The notes beneath the pieces are model-generated. The model searched no databases and had not been told where the DNA came from. It saw nothing but the letters and a program-made list of their open reading frames with translations. Position numbers and translations under genes: made by a program. From Fusibacillus kribbianus (GTDB lineage: Bacteria; Bacillota; Clostridia; Lachnospirales; Lachnospiraceae), in NCBI RefSeq assembly GCF_030053595.1, contig NZ_JASGBQ010000011.1, forward strand, positions 1 through 64,000: a stretch of DNA of 64,000 nucleotides, written 5' to 3'. This document shows, piece after piece, positions 7,407 through 14,324 of this stretch (position 1 is its first letter; every line of letters begins with the position of its first letter).

Positions 7407-7770
7407 CCAGAATTTCCTCTATCTCTCTTATCTCTTCGTCGGTTAACTGCTCGTTTTCACGCAAATTGGAAGCCAGACAGAGAAGCGACTTCTTCCCCCA
7501 AAAATCCGCCATATATCCCATAATTGATTCCAGATATGCTTCTTCACTAATTGCAGGTGTATAATCATACGCTCTTCCTGCCTGTTTCATATGAAGAAAA
7601 CCACGGCGCACTAAAGAACGGATATATGTCGACACCGTCTGATACTGCCACTTTTTGTTGTATACATCCTTTGTTTGTGCATAAATATCGGCAAGCTGCA
7701 TAGGACGATCCGCATCCCAGATAATCTTCATGATTGTCAATTCCGTAATTGGTAACTCTTCAATTTTCAT
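7387..7770 (-). CDS. BlaI/MecI/CopY-family repressor
   Basis: A 127-aa winged-helix repressor: ITELTIMKIIWDADRPMQLADIY, then YQTVSTYIRSLVRRGFL as the recognition part, and a C-terminal helical dimer region. I start at the ATG at 7770 because GAGGAG lies 8 nt upstream; a start 15 codons earlier has no such site. It overlaps the M56 gene by 20 bp, the standard regulator-protease arrangement. It would repress its own operon and possibly the secreted/membrane pair downstream. I could not find the usual TACAnnTGTA dyad upstream, so its operator may differ. Confidence 0.9.
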   Translation of the reverse strand: MKIEELPITELTIMKIIWDADRPMQLADIYAQTKDVYNKKWQYQTVSTYIRSLVRRGFLHMKQAGRAYDYTPAISEEAYLESIMGYMADFWGKKSLLCLASNLRENEQLTDEEIREIEEILDESEQQ

Positions 7771-7818
7771 TGTTCTCTCCTCAAAACGCGTTTCAAGATT
7801 AAATTTAATTTTCAATTA

Positions 7819-7848
7819 TATACTACCATATTGTTCTCATTTTATCAA
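7819..7848 (-). promoter_or_regulatory. Possible blaI promoter
   Basis: On the minus strand TTGATA (7848-7843) and TAGTAT (7824-7819) are 18 bp apart, directly followed by TATAAT-like sequence and then the blaI leader. The region is AT-rich, so chance matches are likely. Confidence 0.35.
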
Positions 7849-7943
7849 GTATTATATTAATTATTTTCTATATTTTTAGAACTTATTTGTAACAATATAT
7901 ATTTTTTATTTTTTTCTCATCCCCCATTATTTTTTTCTAAAAG

Positions 7944-7977
7944 TAAATCCCAAAGCCATACTAGACTTTGGGATTTA
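7944..7977 (-). terminator. Terminator of the recombinase-HipA-Fic operon
   Basis: A 12-bp perfect stem (TAAATCCCAAAG / CTTTGGGATTTA) about 77 bp after the last gene of the operon. On the minus strand it is followed by CTTTTAGAAAAAA. It closely resembles the hairpin at 432-462. Confidence 0.55.
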
Positions 7978-8053
7978 TTAATCCATAGTATTATAATTCC
8001 GTTCACCCTTTATCCTCTTGCTATTAAATACAAAGTTTCTTATGCCTCACATA

Positions 8054-8281
8054 TCATCCTCCGCAATACCTGTCACACAGCTTTTCAAATTGTTCCTGCG
8101 TAATTGATTCATCGGGAACCCAATGCTTTGCATAACATTCCAACACCTCACAGGCGTCAAAATACCCATAGTCTTCCGTTTCATCATAATATTCCAACAT
8201 ATCCACCTTTTCCTGAATCGGCTTCGGAAGCGGAAAATCAATTTTTACGGAATCATTTACCCATCGATATTTTTTCTCCAT
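8054..8281 (-). CDS. Small acidic protein downstream of fic, 75 aa
   Basis: A 75-aa acidic protein (MEKKYRWVND..., many Asp/Glu and Tyr, three cysteines near the C-terminus). I start at the ATG at 8281, which has an AAGGAG site; an upstream extension overlaps fic and lacks one. It is the last gene of the recombinase-HipA-Fic operon, 38 bp after fic. No family is recognised. Its size, acidity and position would suit an antitoxin or adaptor for Fic or the kinase, but no sequence evidence proves this. Confidence 0.65.
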   Translation of the reverse strand: MEKKYRWVNDSVKIDFPLPKPIQEKVDMLEYYDETEDYGYFDACEVLECYAKHWVPDESITQEQFEKLCDRYCGG

Positions 8282-8319
8282 TTCTGTCTCCTTATTACTT
8301 CCATGTCTGTCTGCAGTTA

Positions 8320-9333
8320 TCACCGTTCCGGTTCCCATTCATCCTCTTCATACCGTGGCTCATCCGGCTTGTAAGAATTTTTCAGACCTTCTTCCCTCTC
8401 CTGATCACGCAATTCTTCAATAACTCGTTCTGCATATTCACCAGCTTTTTCAGGAAATCCATTGCACTTCCATGTTTCTACATCCTTAAGAGTGCAGTCT
8501 GTACCACAGATTTCCCGTAGCTTTCTCATATTTTTAATCAAAGAATCCGTTGCCCGATAACCACATTTTTCAATATCTGCAATCACCAACGGCTTTTCAA
8601 GATAACGGCTGTGTGTCTTTATTGCTTCAGACTTTAAAAAGCCAATCATCTGATCCAGTTTTAATTCTTCGTCAAATTCTTCTAAAGCTGCATAATATTT
8701 CTTTCGATCCTCTTCGTAAATAATCACCGGAGGATGCCCCTGAAGCAAAAAGTAATAATTCATCAAAGTTCTTCCTACTCTCCCATTTCCATCTGCAAAT
8801 GGATGTATATTTTCAAACTTTGCATGAAGATAAGCACCCCCAATAACCGCTTTTTCAGGGGGCACGGCTTCCTGAATATCCTCTATCAGTTCTTCCATTT
8901 CCTCAGACACATATTCCGGTGGACAACCGATCTCACGAATACCCGTTACATAATCATGCAGCTTATATTCTCCGGGACGTTCCCCTTGATTCCACCTGTG
9001 TTCATCATAGCACCCTTTCATCAGGATCGCATGCAGCTGCTTAATAAACTCTTCGTCTATAGCTCTTCGCTCTTCATAGGATTCCAGAATAAATCTATGC
9101 GCTTCTTTCTGATTCTGAATCTCAAACAGAGTTCTTATGTCACCTGTATAATCAATGATTTTCCCATTTTCAAAAATATCTCTGGTATCATGATAAGTGA
9201 CATTCTCATTTTCAATTTTTCCGGAATGATAGGCAAATAATACGCGAAAGCTGTCCAGTTTTCCTGCCAGATCATCTGCCGTCTGCAGATTCTCCTTTTT
9301 CCATTCATTCAGTAATCGTTCATAAGGACTCAT
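8320..9333 (-). CDS. Fic-domain protein, class II (N-terminal inhibitory helix)
   Basis: A 337-aa Fic/DOC-family protein. The active motif HPFADGNGRVGR is at residues 177-188 with the catalytic His and the full nucleotide loop. The N-terminal SGKIEN (residues 37-42) fits the inhibitory [S/T]xxxE[G/N] motif, so this is a self-inhibited class II Fic enzyme that normally AMPylates a target protein from ATP. A helical C-terminal region follows and ends in the acidic tail EEDEWEPER. The ATG has a GGGAG site 6 nt upstream. It follows the HipA-like kinase gene by 31 bp. The kinase ends in the same tail, encoded by the same 22 bases, which suggests a shared partner or a recombination event. Confidence 0.9.
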   Translation of the reverse strand: MSPYERLLNEWKKENLQTADDLAGKLDSFRVLFAYHSGKIENENVTYHDTRDIFENGKIIDYTGDIRTLFEIQNQKEAHRFILESYEERRAIDEEFIKQLHAILMKGCYDEHRWNQGERPGEYKLHDYVTGIREIGCPPEYVSEEMEELIEDIQEAVPPEKAVIGGAYLHAKFENIHPFADGNGRVGRTLMNYYFLLQGHPPVIIYEEDRKKYYAALEEFDEELKLDQMIGFLKSEAIKTHSRYLEKPLVIADIEKCGYRATDSLIKNMRKLREICGTDCTLKDVETWKCNGFPEKAGEYAERVIEELRDQEREEGLKNSYKPDEPRYEEDEWEPER

Positions 9334-9364
9334 GATATTCTCCCTTTACTTTAATCATATCCTG

Positions 9365-10213
9365 TTACAATTCCGGTTCCCATTCATCCTCTCTCTGCAG
9401 AAGAGTATCTTTTGGATTATGCTCCCACTCATCTTCTAAACACTCTTCTCTCAGGTGAAAATTCGGGATAATATCTCTATTTGCTTCGAGCTGGTAATCC
9501 AAAACCCGCAACGCTCTCGAGTCTGGTTCCTGGCTTAAACATGTTTCTAACCGTCCGTAATCAATCTGCAGGCCGATCCCGGCCTCAAGAGCCTGGCGTC
9601 TTAAATTCGCGCAAAAGGGTTGTCCGCAAACAAGCGCTATATTCTCTTCAATGGTTTCCTCATTGAATCTTCCCCAACTGCTCAATAACGCCGCCCCATT
9701 ATCGAAAACAGGGGCCGGACGGCAGATCCCGCTTTCATTATCAATAACGACACCCAGATTATTAAAATGTCTGTCAATGTTTAAAGTAAGCATATCCAAA
9801 GATAAGACCTGAGAAAGATATTCAGAGCAATCGATACCTACTGTATCCCTCACAAATTGTTTAACAAACTGGATCCTCTCTGCAGGCTCCGGAATAACCC
9901 GTACCCGGTCCAACAGATGCCCTCCTTCATATACTTCATGAAGCCTCTCAAAGCTGATAAACGACTCTGTTTTGCTCAAAAATGTTTTAGACCGGCAGCC
10001 GGATTTCCCATTAATTTTGCATGGCTCATAAACAACATAATCTTTGATATTGGAGCATTTTAAAACAAGAGAAACAAGATATTCGGCCAGACCTTCATAT
10101 CCTTCTGAATTTGCCTTATACCAATAGCCGTCATCATAATACTTCGGCTGTGTTCCCTTGGAGCTCCCCTGTACCATTACCAGAGCTTTTGTATCTAACG
10201 TGTATTCTCTCAT
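9365..10213 (-). CDS. HipA-type Ser/Thr kinase, HipT-like
   Basis: A 282-aa HipA-fold kinase lacking the N-terminal HipA subdomain. Motifs in order: a serine-containing Gly-rich loop GSSKGTQPK (about residues 17-25), the ATP-binding lysine in YWYKA, the catalytic loop NIDRHFNNLGV and the metal-binding FDNGAALL. I start at the ATG at 10213, which overlaps the previous stop in an ATGA. Serines in the Gly-rich loop recall HipT of split HipBST systems, where they are autophosphorylated; the analogy is inference. The C-terminus carries EDEWEHN and ends EDEWEPEL, matching the Fic tail. A helix-turn-helix HipB partner is not seen in the operon. Confidence 0.82.
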   Translation of the reverse strand: MREYTLDTKALVMVQGSSKGTQPKYYDDGYWYKANSEGYEGLAEYLVSLVLKCSNIKDYVVYEPCKINGKSGCRSKTFLSKTESFISFERLHEVYEGGHLLDRVRVIPEPAERIQFVKQFVRDTVGIDCSEYLSQVLSLDMLTLNIDRHFNNLGVVIDNESGICRPAPVFDNGAALLSSWGRFNEETIEENIALVCGQPFCANLRRQALEAGIGLQIDYGRLETCLSQEPDSRALRVLDYQLEANRDIIPNFHLREECLEDEWEHNPKDTLLQREDEWEPEL

Positions 10214-10545
10214 CTTATTGCCACATCCTTCCACTGTAAAGTTTCTCCCGGGAACCGAATCCATATAAAATCGTCATAGGTTACACCATGAGTCTTTTTT
10301 ACCCACTCCCATGGATTGTTTGAAGCCATACCAGCCGATTCCAGTATTTGTTTCAGATCTGCTCTCTCATTTTCATAGCATCGACTTTTTAAAAAATCAT
10401 ATACTCTAAAAATATCTTCCCTATTCCCACAGAAAGGCTGCTTATAAGAATCCGGCACAAACTTCCTAATCAATACTTTTCTTTTATCATCTGAAACGCT
10501 GACATGAGCAACCGGCTCATCCAGGTGCATAACTGTAAAGTTCAT
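10210..10545 (-). CDS. Small HipS-like (HipA N-subdomain) partner, 111 aa
   Basis: A 111-aa protein with an N-terminal beta-rich part (MNFTVMHLDEPVAHVSVSDD...) that resembles the first subdomain of HipA, and a helical C-terminal part rich in Trp and charge. It overlaps both neighbours by ATGA junctions (10542-10545 and 10210-10213), so recombinase, this protein and the kinase are made from one coupled message. In HipBST systems a small HipS protein encoded before the kinase acts as antitoxin; position and size fit that role. Similarity is by eye only. Confidence 0.55.
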   Translation of the reverse strand: MNFTVMHLDEPVAHVSVSDDKRKVLIRKFVPDSYKQPFCGNREDIFRVYDFLKSRCYENERADLKQILESAGMASNNPWEWVKKTHGVTYDDFIWIRFPGETLQWKDVAIR

Positions 10546-11192
10546 ATGCCCTCCTCTATTTCAGCTTCATACTGTTTCTTATACCGATAAAATGTTGACT
10601 GCGACAATCCCAATTCTCTCATCAGCGCAAATGGCTGGATCTCTTTTTCCTGTACCCTTTTATATTCTTCTTTGAATTTTTCAAAATCCATGGCCTTCGG
10701 CCGTCCATAATCGGCCCATTCGCCCCTGTCCTTCTTCTTTTGTATACCCTCGCGCTGCCTTTTTTCCCGTTTTTCAAATTCTGCCTGTGCTATCGTTGCA
10801 TAAATCTCAATGAGCATATGATTGATCGTATCAAGAACCATGGCTGCCATATTATCCTGCAATCCTGTTAAGTCTTGCAAAGTAGTCGGTATTTCGAGAA
10901 TCATAACTCTGATTCCACGATCTGCATAATATTGCAGCTCATTCAGTGTTTCCTTCTTATTTCTCCCCAGCCGATCAACTTCGGTCACAATAAGCGTATC
11001 TCCGGGGCGAAGGATATCATTTCTCAAAACAATATAGCGGGGACGATCAAAATTCATGCCCGATTGCTGATCCGTAAAAATTTTTTCCAGATGAATCCCA
11101 CGGTTTCTGCAGAACTGCTCGATCTCATCAATTCCCCGGTCCAAATGCTGTTTTTTTGTACTTGTCCGATGATATCCATAATAATATCCCAT
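10542..11192 (-). CDS. Serine recombinase (resolvase/invertase family)
   Basis: A 216-aa small serine recombinase. The N-terminal catalytic domain has GYHRTSTKKQ with the nucleophilic Ser near residue 11, then DRLGRNKKETLNEL, the E-helix with FEKREKRQREGI and the GRPKA hinge. The C-terminus has a helix-turn-helix (FALMRELGLSQSTFYRYKK). The length matches Tn3-type resolvases and Hin-type invertases. First gene of a five-gene operon. A promoter and three dyad sites resembling a res locus lie directly upstream (11225-11349), as in autoregulated resolvases. It could resolve multimers of the element or invert a segment. Confidence 0.92.
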   Translation of the reverse strand: MGYYYGYHRTSTKKQHLDRGIDEIEQFCRNRGIHLEKIFTDQQSGMNFDRPRYIVLRNDILRPGDTLIVTEVDRLGRNKKETLNELQYYADRGIRVMILEIPTTLQDLTGLQDNMAAMVLDTINHMLIEIYATIAQAEFEKREKRQREGIQKKKDRGEWADYGRPKAMDFEKFKEEYKRVQEKEIQPFALMRELGLSQSTFYRYKKQYEAEIEEGI

Positions 11193-11224
11193 TTTACGAT
11201 ACCTCTTACCTATTCTCTTATCTC

Positions 11225-11349
11225 ATTTTATCATAAACCTCCCAAAATGTCATTTAACTTTTTGGGAATTGCCAAAAGTAATCATACATACTTTTTGGCA
11301 GTTCTTTTTCTTCTTAAATTTATATTCCCAAATTGTATACTTTTTGACA
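11225..11349 (-). promoter_or_regulatory. Three-part res-like site and recombinase promoter
   Basis: Three imperfect dyads with the shared arm pattern T[C/G]CCAAA...TTTTTG[G/A][G/C]A: 11240-11267 (28 bp), 11270-11300 (31 bp) and 11325-11349 (25 bp). Gaps are 2 bp and 24 bp. This close pair plus distant third resembles sites III-II and I of Tn3/gamma-delta res. On the minus strand ATGACA (11253-11248), a 17-bp spacer and TAAAAT (11230-11225) make a promoter overlapping the gene-proximal dyad, so the recombinase would repress itself. Confidence 0.65.
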
Positions 11350-11477
11350 CTTAAAAACAGCGAGATAGAAGGACAGATCTTAAATTCTATAAAAACATTG
11401 TATCAGAATACACCTCATTTTCTCATTTCAACCATATATAAGATGATAATAAATTTGATTAATTCTCCGCCACCCCG

Positions 11478-11541
11478 AAAAAAAAATTGTAAAAAAACGT
11501 AAAAAAGTGATTTTGGGGCGCCAATATCAACCATATATATT
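11478..11541 (+). promoter_or_regulatory. Phased A tracts and promoter of the 111-aa gene
   Basis: Runs of 9, 7 and 6 adenines (11478-11486, 11491-11497, 11501-11506) are about one helical turn apart, so the DNA should be bent. Directly after them TTGGGG (11513-11518), 17 bp and TATATT (11536-11541) form a plausible plus-strand promoter. The rest of 11350-11477 is AT-rich with nothing recognisable. Confidence 0.5.
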
Positions 11542-11567
11542 ATGGAAAAAAACGGAGGGATATGCGT

Positions 11568-11615
11568 ATGTATAAGTCACGGTCACCACCAGCACATACT
11601 ATATACAATAATTAA
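11568..11615 (+). CDS. Possible 15-codon leader peptide
   Basis: A short frame reads MYKSRSPPAHTIYNN and has a GGAGGG site 8 nt upstream of the ATG. It lies in the roughly 100-nt leader of the 111-aa gene. No attenuator hairpin is evident between the two, so it may be chance. Confidence 0.25.
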   Translation: MYKSRSPPAHTIYNN

Positions 11616-11645
11616 TAATAACAATAATACTACAGGAGGATAACA

Positions 11646-11981
11646 ATGGCTATATACGATTATAAACGGTGCAGTTGGTTACAGATTGGTTGCAAAGGAG
11701 AGGTCTGGATCCATGGCTTTGGCGATCCAGGCACGTACTGCCAGTTGGCAGTACACATGGAAGATGATGGCTCTGTGGATACATTATTGGCAACGGATTA
11801 CACCCGCTGGTTGTATGGTCACTATGCTGTTGTGACATTTACGGTCCCTGACCCTGGCGATCCGGTCCGCAATATGCGGCTGTACAACATGGTGGCCTGC
11901 TACCGGCTGGACAATGTAACCTATACATATTGCGCCAATAATGGCATGTATGTGCCGCGTCGGCAGCACCTGTTGCCGTAG
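11646..11981 (+). CDS. Hypothetical protein beside array C, 111 aa
   Basis: A 111-aa protein with a very good ribosome site (AGGAGG, 7 nt before the ATG). It is aromatic-rich, beta-prone and has five cysteines (near residues 9, 16, 32, 85 and 95), with no signal peptide or membrane segment. I do not recognise a family. It is the only convincing plus-strand gene of the accessory segment. Its base composition is more GC-rich than the adjacent operon. The inverted palindrome array C begins 38 bp after its stop, so it may belong with the array or carry it as a 3' element. Confidence 0.7.
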   Translation: MAIYDYKRCSWLQIGCKGEVWIHGFGDPGTYCQLAVHMEDDGSVDTLLATDYTRWLYGHYAVVTFTVPDPGDPVRNMRLYNMVACYRLDNVTYTYCANNGMYVPRRQHLLP

Positions 11982-12018
11982 TATTATCTCGGGATCCCTG
12001 GGGCAGTCAGGGAGTGGA

Positions 12019-12142
12019 GGTCTCCGGTGGACCATGAGGGTGGTCATGGAGTGGAGGTCACCCGGTGACCCTGGGGCGCCATGGAGTGAAGGTCACCCGG
12101 TGACCTTGAGGGTGATCATGGAATGAAGGTCCCCGGGGGACC
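12019..12142 (-). repeat. Palindrome array C, inverted and short
   Basis: Four copies of the array A/B palindrome in the opposite orientation: 12019-12033 (degenerate), 12056-12070 and 12091-12105 (perfect GGTCACC-C-GGTGACC) and 12128-12142 (GGTCCCC-G-GGGGACC). The linkers match the reverse complement of the array A/B linker. A decayed fifth copy may lie near 11990. Spacing is 35-37 bp. Confidence 0.9.
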
Positions 12143-12238
12143 CTCATTATAGCCATAAAACGGAATTTCGCATTTAGGCTTGTTTTTTTAGCTGATTCTG
12201 AGCTTTGGTATCTTCCGATGAGAATATCTAAGGAGCCG

Positions 12239-12400
12239 TTTTGATGTGCTATGCTGGATCGTGACGATGGGAAGCTTCTGTTGGCTTGTCTTTTCCCTTC
12301 ATCGTCGCGAAGATGTGATGAGCACATCAAAATGTGAAATGCAAGGCCGAGCGCAGTGAGTGCAGTTAAGCCTTGCATTTTACATAGGTGACGATGTTTT
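12239..12400 (+). other. Nested hairpin region, possible structured RNA
   Basis: TTTTGATGTGCT (12239-12250) pairs exactly with 12321-12332 and encloses a second stem (GACGATG with CATCGTC, 12263-12306). Next, GTGAAATGCAAGGC (12334-12347) pairs with 12370-12383. A run of seven T follows at about 12394-12400. No gene is present. It could be a roughly 160-nt RNA, the terminator region of the 111-aa gene, or an origin structure. Bases 12401-12706 are AT-rich and I see nothing else there. Confidence 0.4.
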
Positions 12401-12715
12401 TTTCATAATCTCCCTATGCCATCTGCAAGTTTATCTTTTGATCTGCAAAAAGGATCTGATATTTTGCAGTAGAAAATATCAATATACATAAGAGTGAGTA
12501 TTTATATAGTAGTGATATATACGGCTCTTATAATACCCAAAAAAGCCCACAGTTACAATGCTTCCAGGTTATTTTGCGCGGCAAAAATCCGGGATGTTTT
12601 TTTGATTTTCTTCCTTAAAATGGAATATATTAACATTCTATGTCAATAAAGTTGAATATTTCATATTCTGACTGTGCATAAAATTTGAATGGATTATCTG
12701 CATCAAAACAAAAAA

Positions 12716-12743
12716 AGTGACAGCCTCCTTTTTGGCCATCACT
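12716..12743 (-). terminator. Terminator of the rep-like operon
   Basis: On the minus strand AGTGATGGCC pairs with GGCTGTCACT through ten pairs including two G-T wobbles, then TTTTTTTG. It lies about 100 bp after the winged-helix gene. A second weaker stem is at 12789-12818. Confidence 0.7.
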
Positions 12744-12840
12744 ACTTGATAATTCTTTTAATTTTTAAAGTTCTTGCATACGCAAAATAGACTTAGTGTA
12801 TTGATATATACTAAATCTGTTTTCATCTTATTTTGTTTTC

Positions 12841-13749
12841 TTAGTCTATAATTGGTATTTGCATAGATCGATCAAGGCCCAATAGGTTACGCAATAACTT
12901 GTGGACCAAAGCCGGGCGCAGAGTCCGTATCCATTTATAAACATTCTTTGTCTTAGCATTGATCGTCTGCAGACTCTTTTTAATAACACCGGGCAAGGTA
13001 ATCCTGTTATAAGGGTGCTTTTCATTCCATTTTTGGATCTCAGTTCCGTACTGGATAAACAGATCCGCTGTTTCCCGGATTACTTGCTCTGGTGCCTCTT
13101 TAATCCGGTTTCGCCGGCACTCCACCCGGACCAAATGGCGATGCAGCGTTTCCTTATCGGTTTCCGATCTGTTGCCTTTAAGGCCGCGTACCGCCCGAGA
13201 CAACGGCTCTATGTAACACACTCCATTTCTCATACCAATAGAAAAAAATGGCCGCAATTCCTCCAGATACGCTTTGATGGACCGACGCTTAACCCCCAAA
13301 AACTCCGTATACTTGTTGTATAGTTTTTTGATACCGATACGATAAGTTGTGTGATTAGTATCATCAAATCGCATGGCATCCGTTGCTATGATCTGGGCAC
13401 CGGCGGAAAGCCTCAAAAACTCCGGATCACTGTACATAGCCCTTGACATATTGATATATCCATCTGCATAGTCCCCATCTTTAAAATCATTATCCAGGAT
13501 CCAGACATCAATATCGTAATAATCATTTTTCTGTGTTCTTAATAAACCTTTCTTTTCCAGTCCATGCAGACTATCATAAAAGCCCTGATAGGATATCTGC
13601 AGAATCTCACAGCACTCCCGGTAATAGACGCCCCGCACACATCCGCTCTCGTTCTGGCGGGTAAGTAGCAAATTAAACAGTCCTCTTTCTGATTTTGTCA
13701 GCTTTGCGTTTATGCTCCTATAATACACGCTATACTTTTGTTTTCTCAT
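12841..13749 (-). CDS. Winged-helix protein, candidate replication initiator
   Basis: A 302-aa basic protein. Residues about 10-70 look like a winged helix (LTKSERGLFNLLL..., CEILQISYQGFYDSLHGLEKKGLL), and a second helical/HTH-like part follows at about 120-170 (LYNKYTEFLGVKRRSIKAYLEEL). The C-terminal half is Arg/Lys-rich. I start at the ATG at 13749, which has AGGAGG 8 nt upstream, in preference to a GTG three codons earlier. Third gene after two small proteins. The preceding attenuator-like terminator and divergent small RNA are typical of plasmid rep control, hence the suggestion. A plain transcription regulator is the alternative. Confidence 0.6.
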   Translation of the reverse strand: MRKQKYSVYYRSINAKLTKSERGLFNLLLTRQNESGCVRGVYYRECCEILQISYQGFYDSLHGLEKKGLLRTQKNDYYDIDVWILDNDFKDGDYADGYINMSRAMYSDPEFLRLSAGAQIIATDAMRFDDTNHTTYRIGIKKLYNKYTEFLGVKRRSIKAYLEELRPFFSIGMRNGVCYIEPLSRAVRGLKGNRSETDKETLHRHLVRVECRRNRIKEAPEQVIRETADLFIQYGTEIQKWNEKHPYNRITLPGVIKKSLQTINAKTKNVYKWIRTLRPALVHKLLRNLLGLDRSMQIPIID

Positions 13750-13790
13750 GCTTTCCACCTCCTCTCCGAGTCAAATCTTTTGGATTTATG

Positions 13791-13955
13791 TTACCAGCAC
13801 ATATACAGGGCATCCAACTTTTTCCGGATCCGCTCCAATTCTTCTTTTGTCACCATTTTCGGCTTCCCATATTTAAGATAACAGTCAATCATTTCCTGGA
13901 TATCATCGATCTCATAGCGGCTCTCAATGATAATCTTGTCATTGTCCAGTTTCAT
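13791..13955 (-). CDS. Small helical protein, 54 aa
   Basis: A 54-aa frame starting at an ATG that overlaps the stop of the 76-aa gene (ATGA, 13952-13955), with GGAAGGAG upstream. The sequence is charged and helical (MKLDNDKIIIESRYEIDDIQ..., TKEELERIRKKLDALYMCW). It lies 41 bp before the winged-helix gene. The coupling and good ribosome site make it a likely real gene. Function unknown. Confidence 0.65.
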   Translation of the reverse strand: MKLDNDKIIIESRYEIDDIQEMIDCYLKYGKPKMVTKEELERIRKKLDALYMCW

Positions 13956-14182
13956 TCTTCTTCTCCTTCCTTTGATACAGATATAAATGGCGTCACCAAT
14001 GGCAGACGCACTTGTCCATCCAGTCTCCTTAGATACTCGGCCATCCGGCAGATTTCTTCCTCAGATGGTCTTTCCGCATTTCCGTCTTCCGAGTCGGCGG
14101 TGCTTAACACTTGCTGCAGCCAACCGGCCAGCTCCCAGCCATAGGCACATAGTGTAGTCTCTGTTTTATTTATGCGTCCCAT
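13952..14182 (-). CDS. Small acidic protein, 76 aa
   Basis: A 76-aa acidic protein (MGRINKTETTLCAYGWELAG..., C-terminal SKEGEEE) starting at an ATG with AAGGAG. First gene of the three-gene rep-like operon and coupled to the 54-aa gene. No family recognised. By position it could be a copy-control or accessory replication protein. Confidence 0.65.
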   Translation of the reverse strand: MGRINKTETTLCAYGWELAGWLQQVLSTADSEDGNAERPSEEEICRMAEYLRRLDGQVRLPLVTPFISVSKEGEEE

Positions 14183-14203
14183 CGGCCTCTCCTTTCTTTA
14201 CAC

Positions 14204-14245
14204 CAAAAAAAGCATCTGCGGGAATCCAGTGTTCCAACAAATGCT
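14204..14245 (-). terminator. Attenuator-like terminator in the rep leader
   Basis: On the minus strand AGCAT...GGAA pairs with TTCC...ATGCT (14211-14245) and is directly followed by seven T (14210-14204). It stands only 22 bp before the first gene of the rep-like operon, so it would stop transcription before the gene: an attenuator position. Confidence 0.6.
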
Positions 14246-14289
14246 TTACCTTTTTACCATACGGGAATTAAATTTTGCTGTGATTATCC

Positions 14290-14318
14290 TTGACATTTTA
14301 TCGGTAGACCGATATACT
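14290..14318 (+). promoter_or_regulatory. Near-consensus promoter with palindromic spacer
   Basis: TTGACA (14290-14295), exactly 17 bp, TATACT (14313-14318). The spacer holds the 14-bp palindrome ATCGGTAGACCGAT, a likely operator. Read on the other strand, TTTCAG-16 bp-TAAAAT could be a weak divergent promoter sharing it. Confidence 0.7.
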
Positions 14319-14324
14319 GAAAGT

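Noticed and set aside
6027-7770. A beta-lactam resistance operon
   Set aside because: The sensor domain is missing and no beta-lactamase or PBP gene is present.
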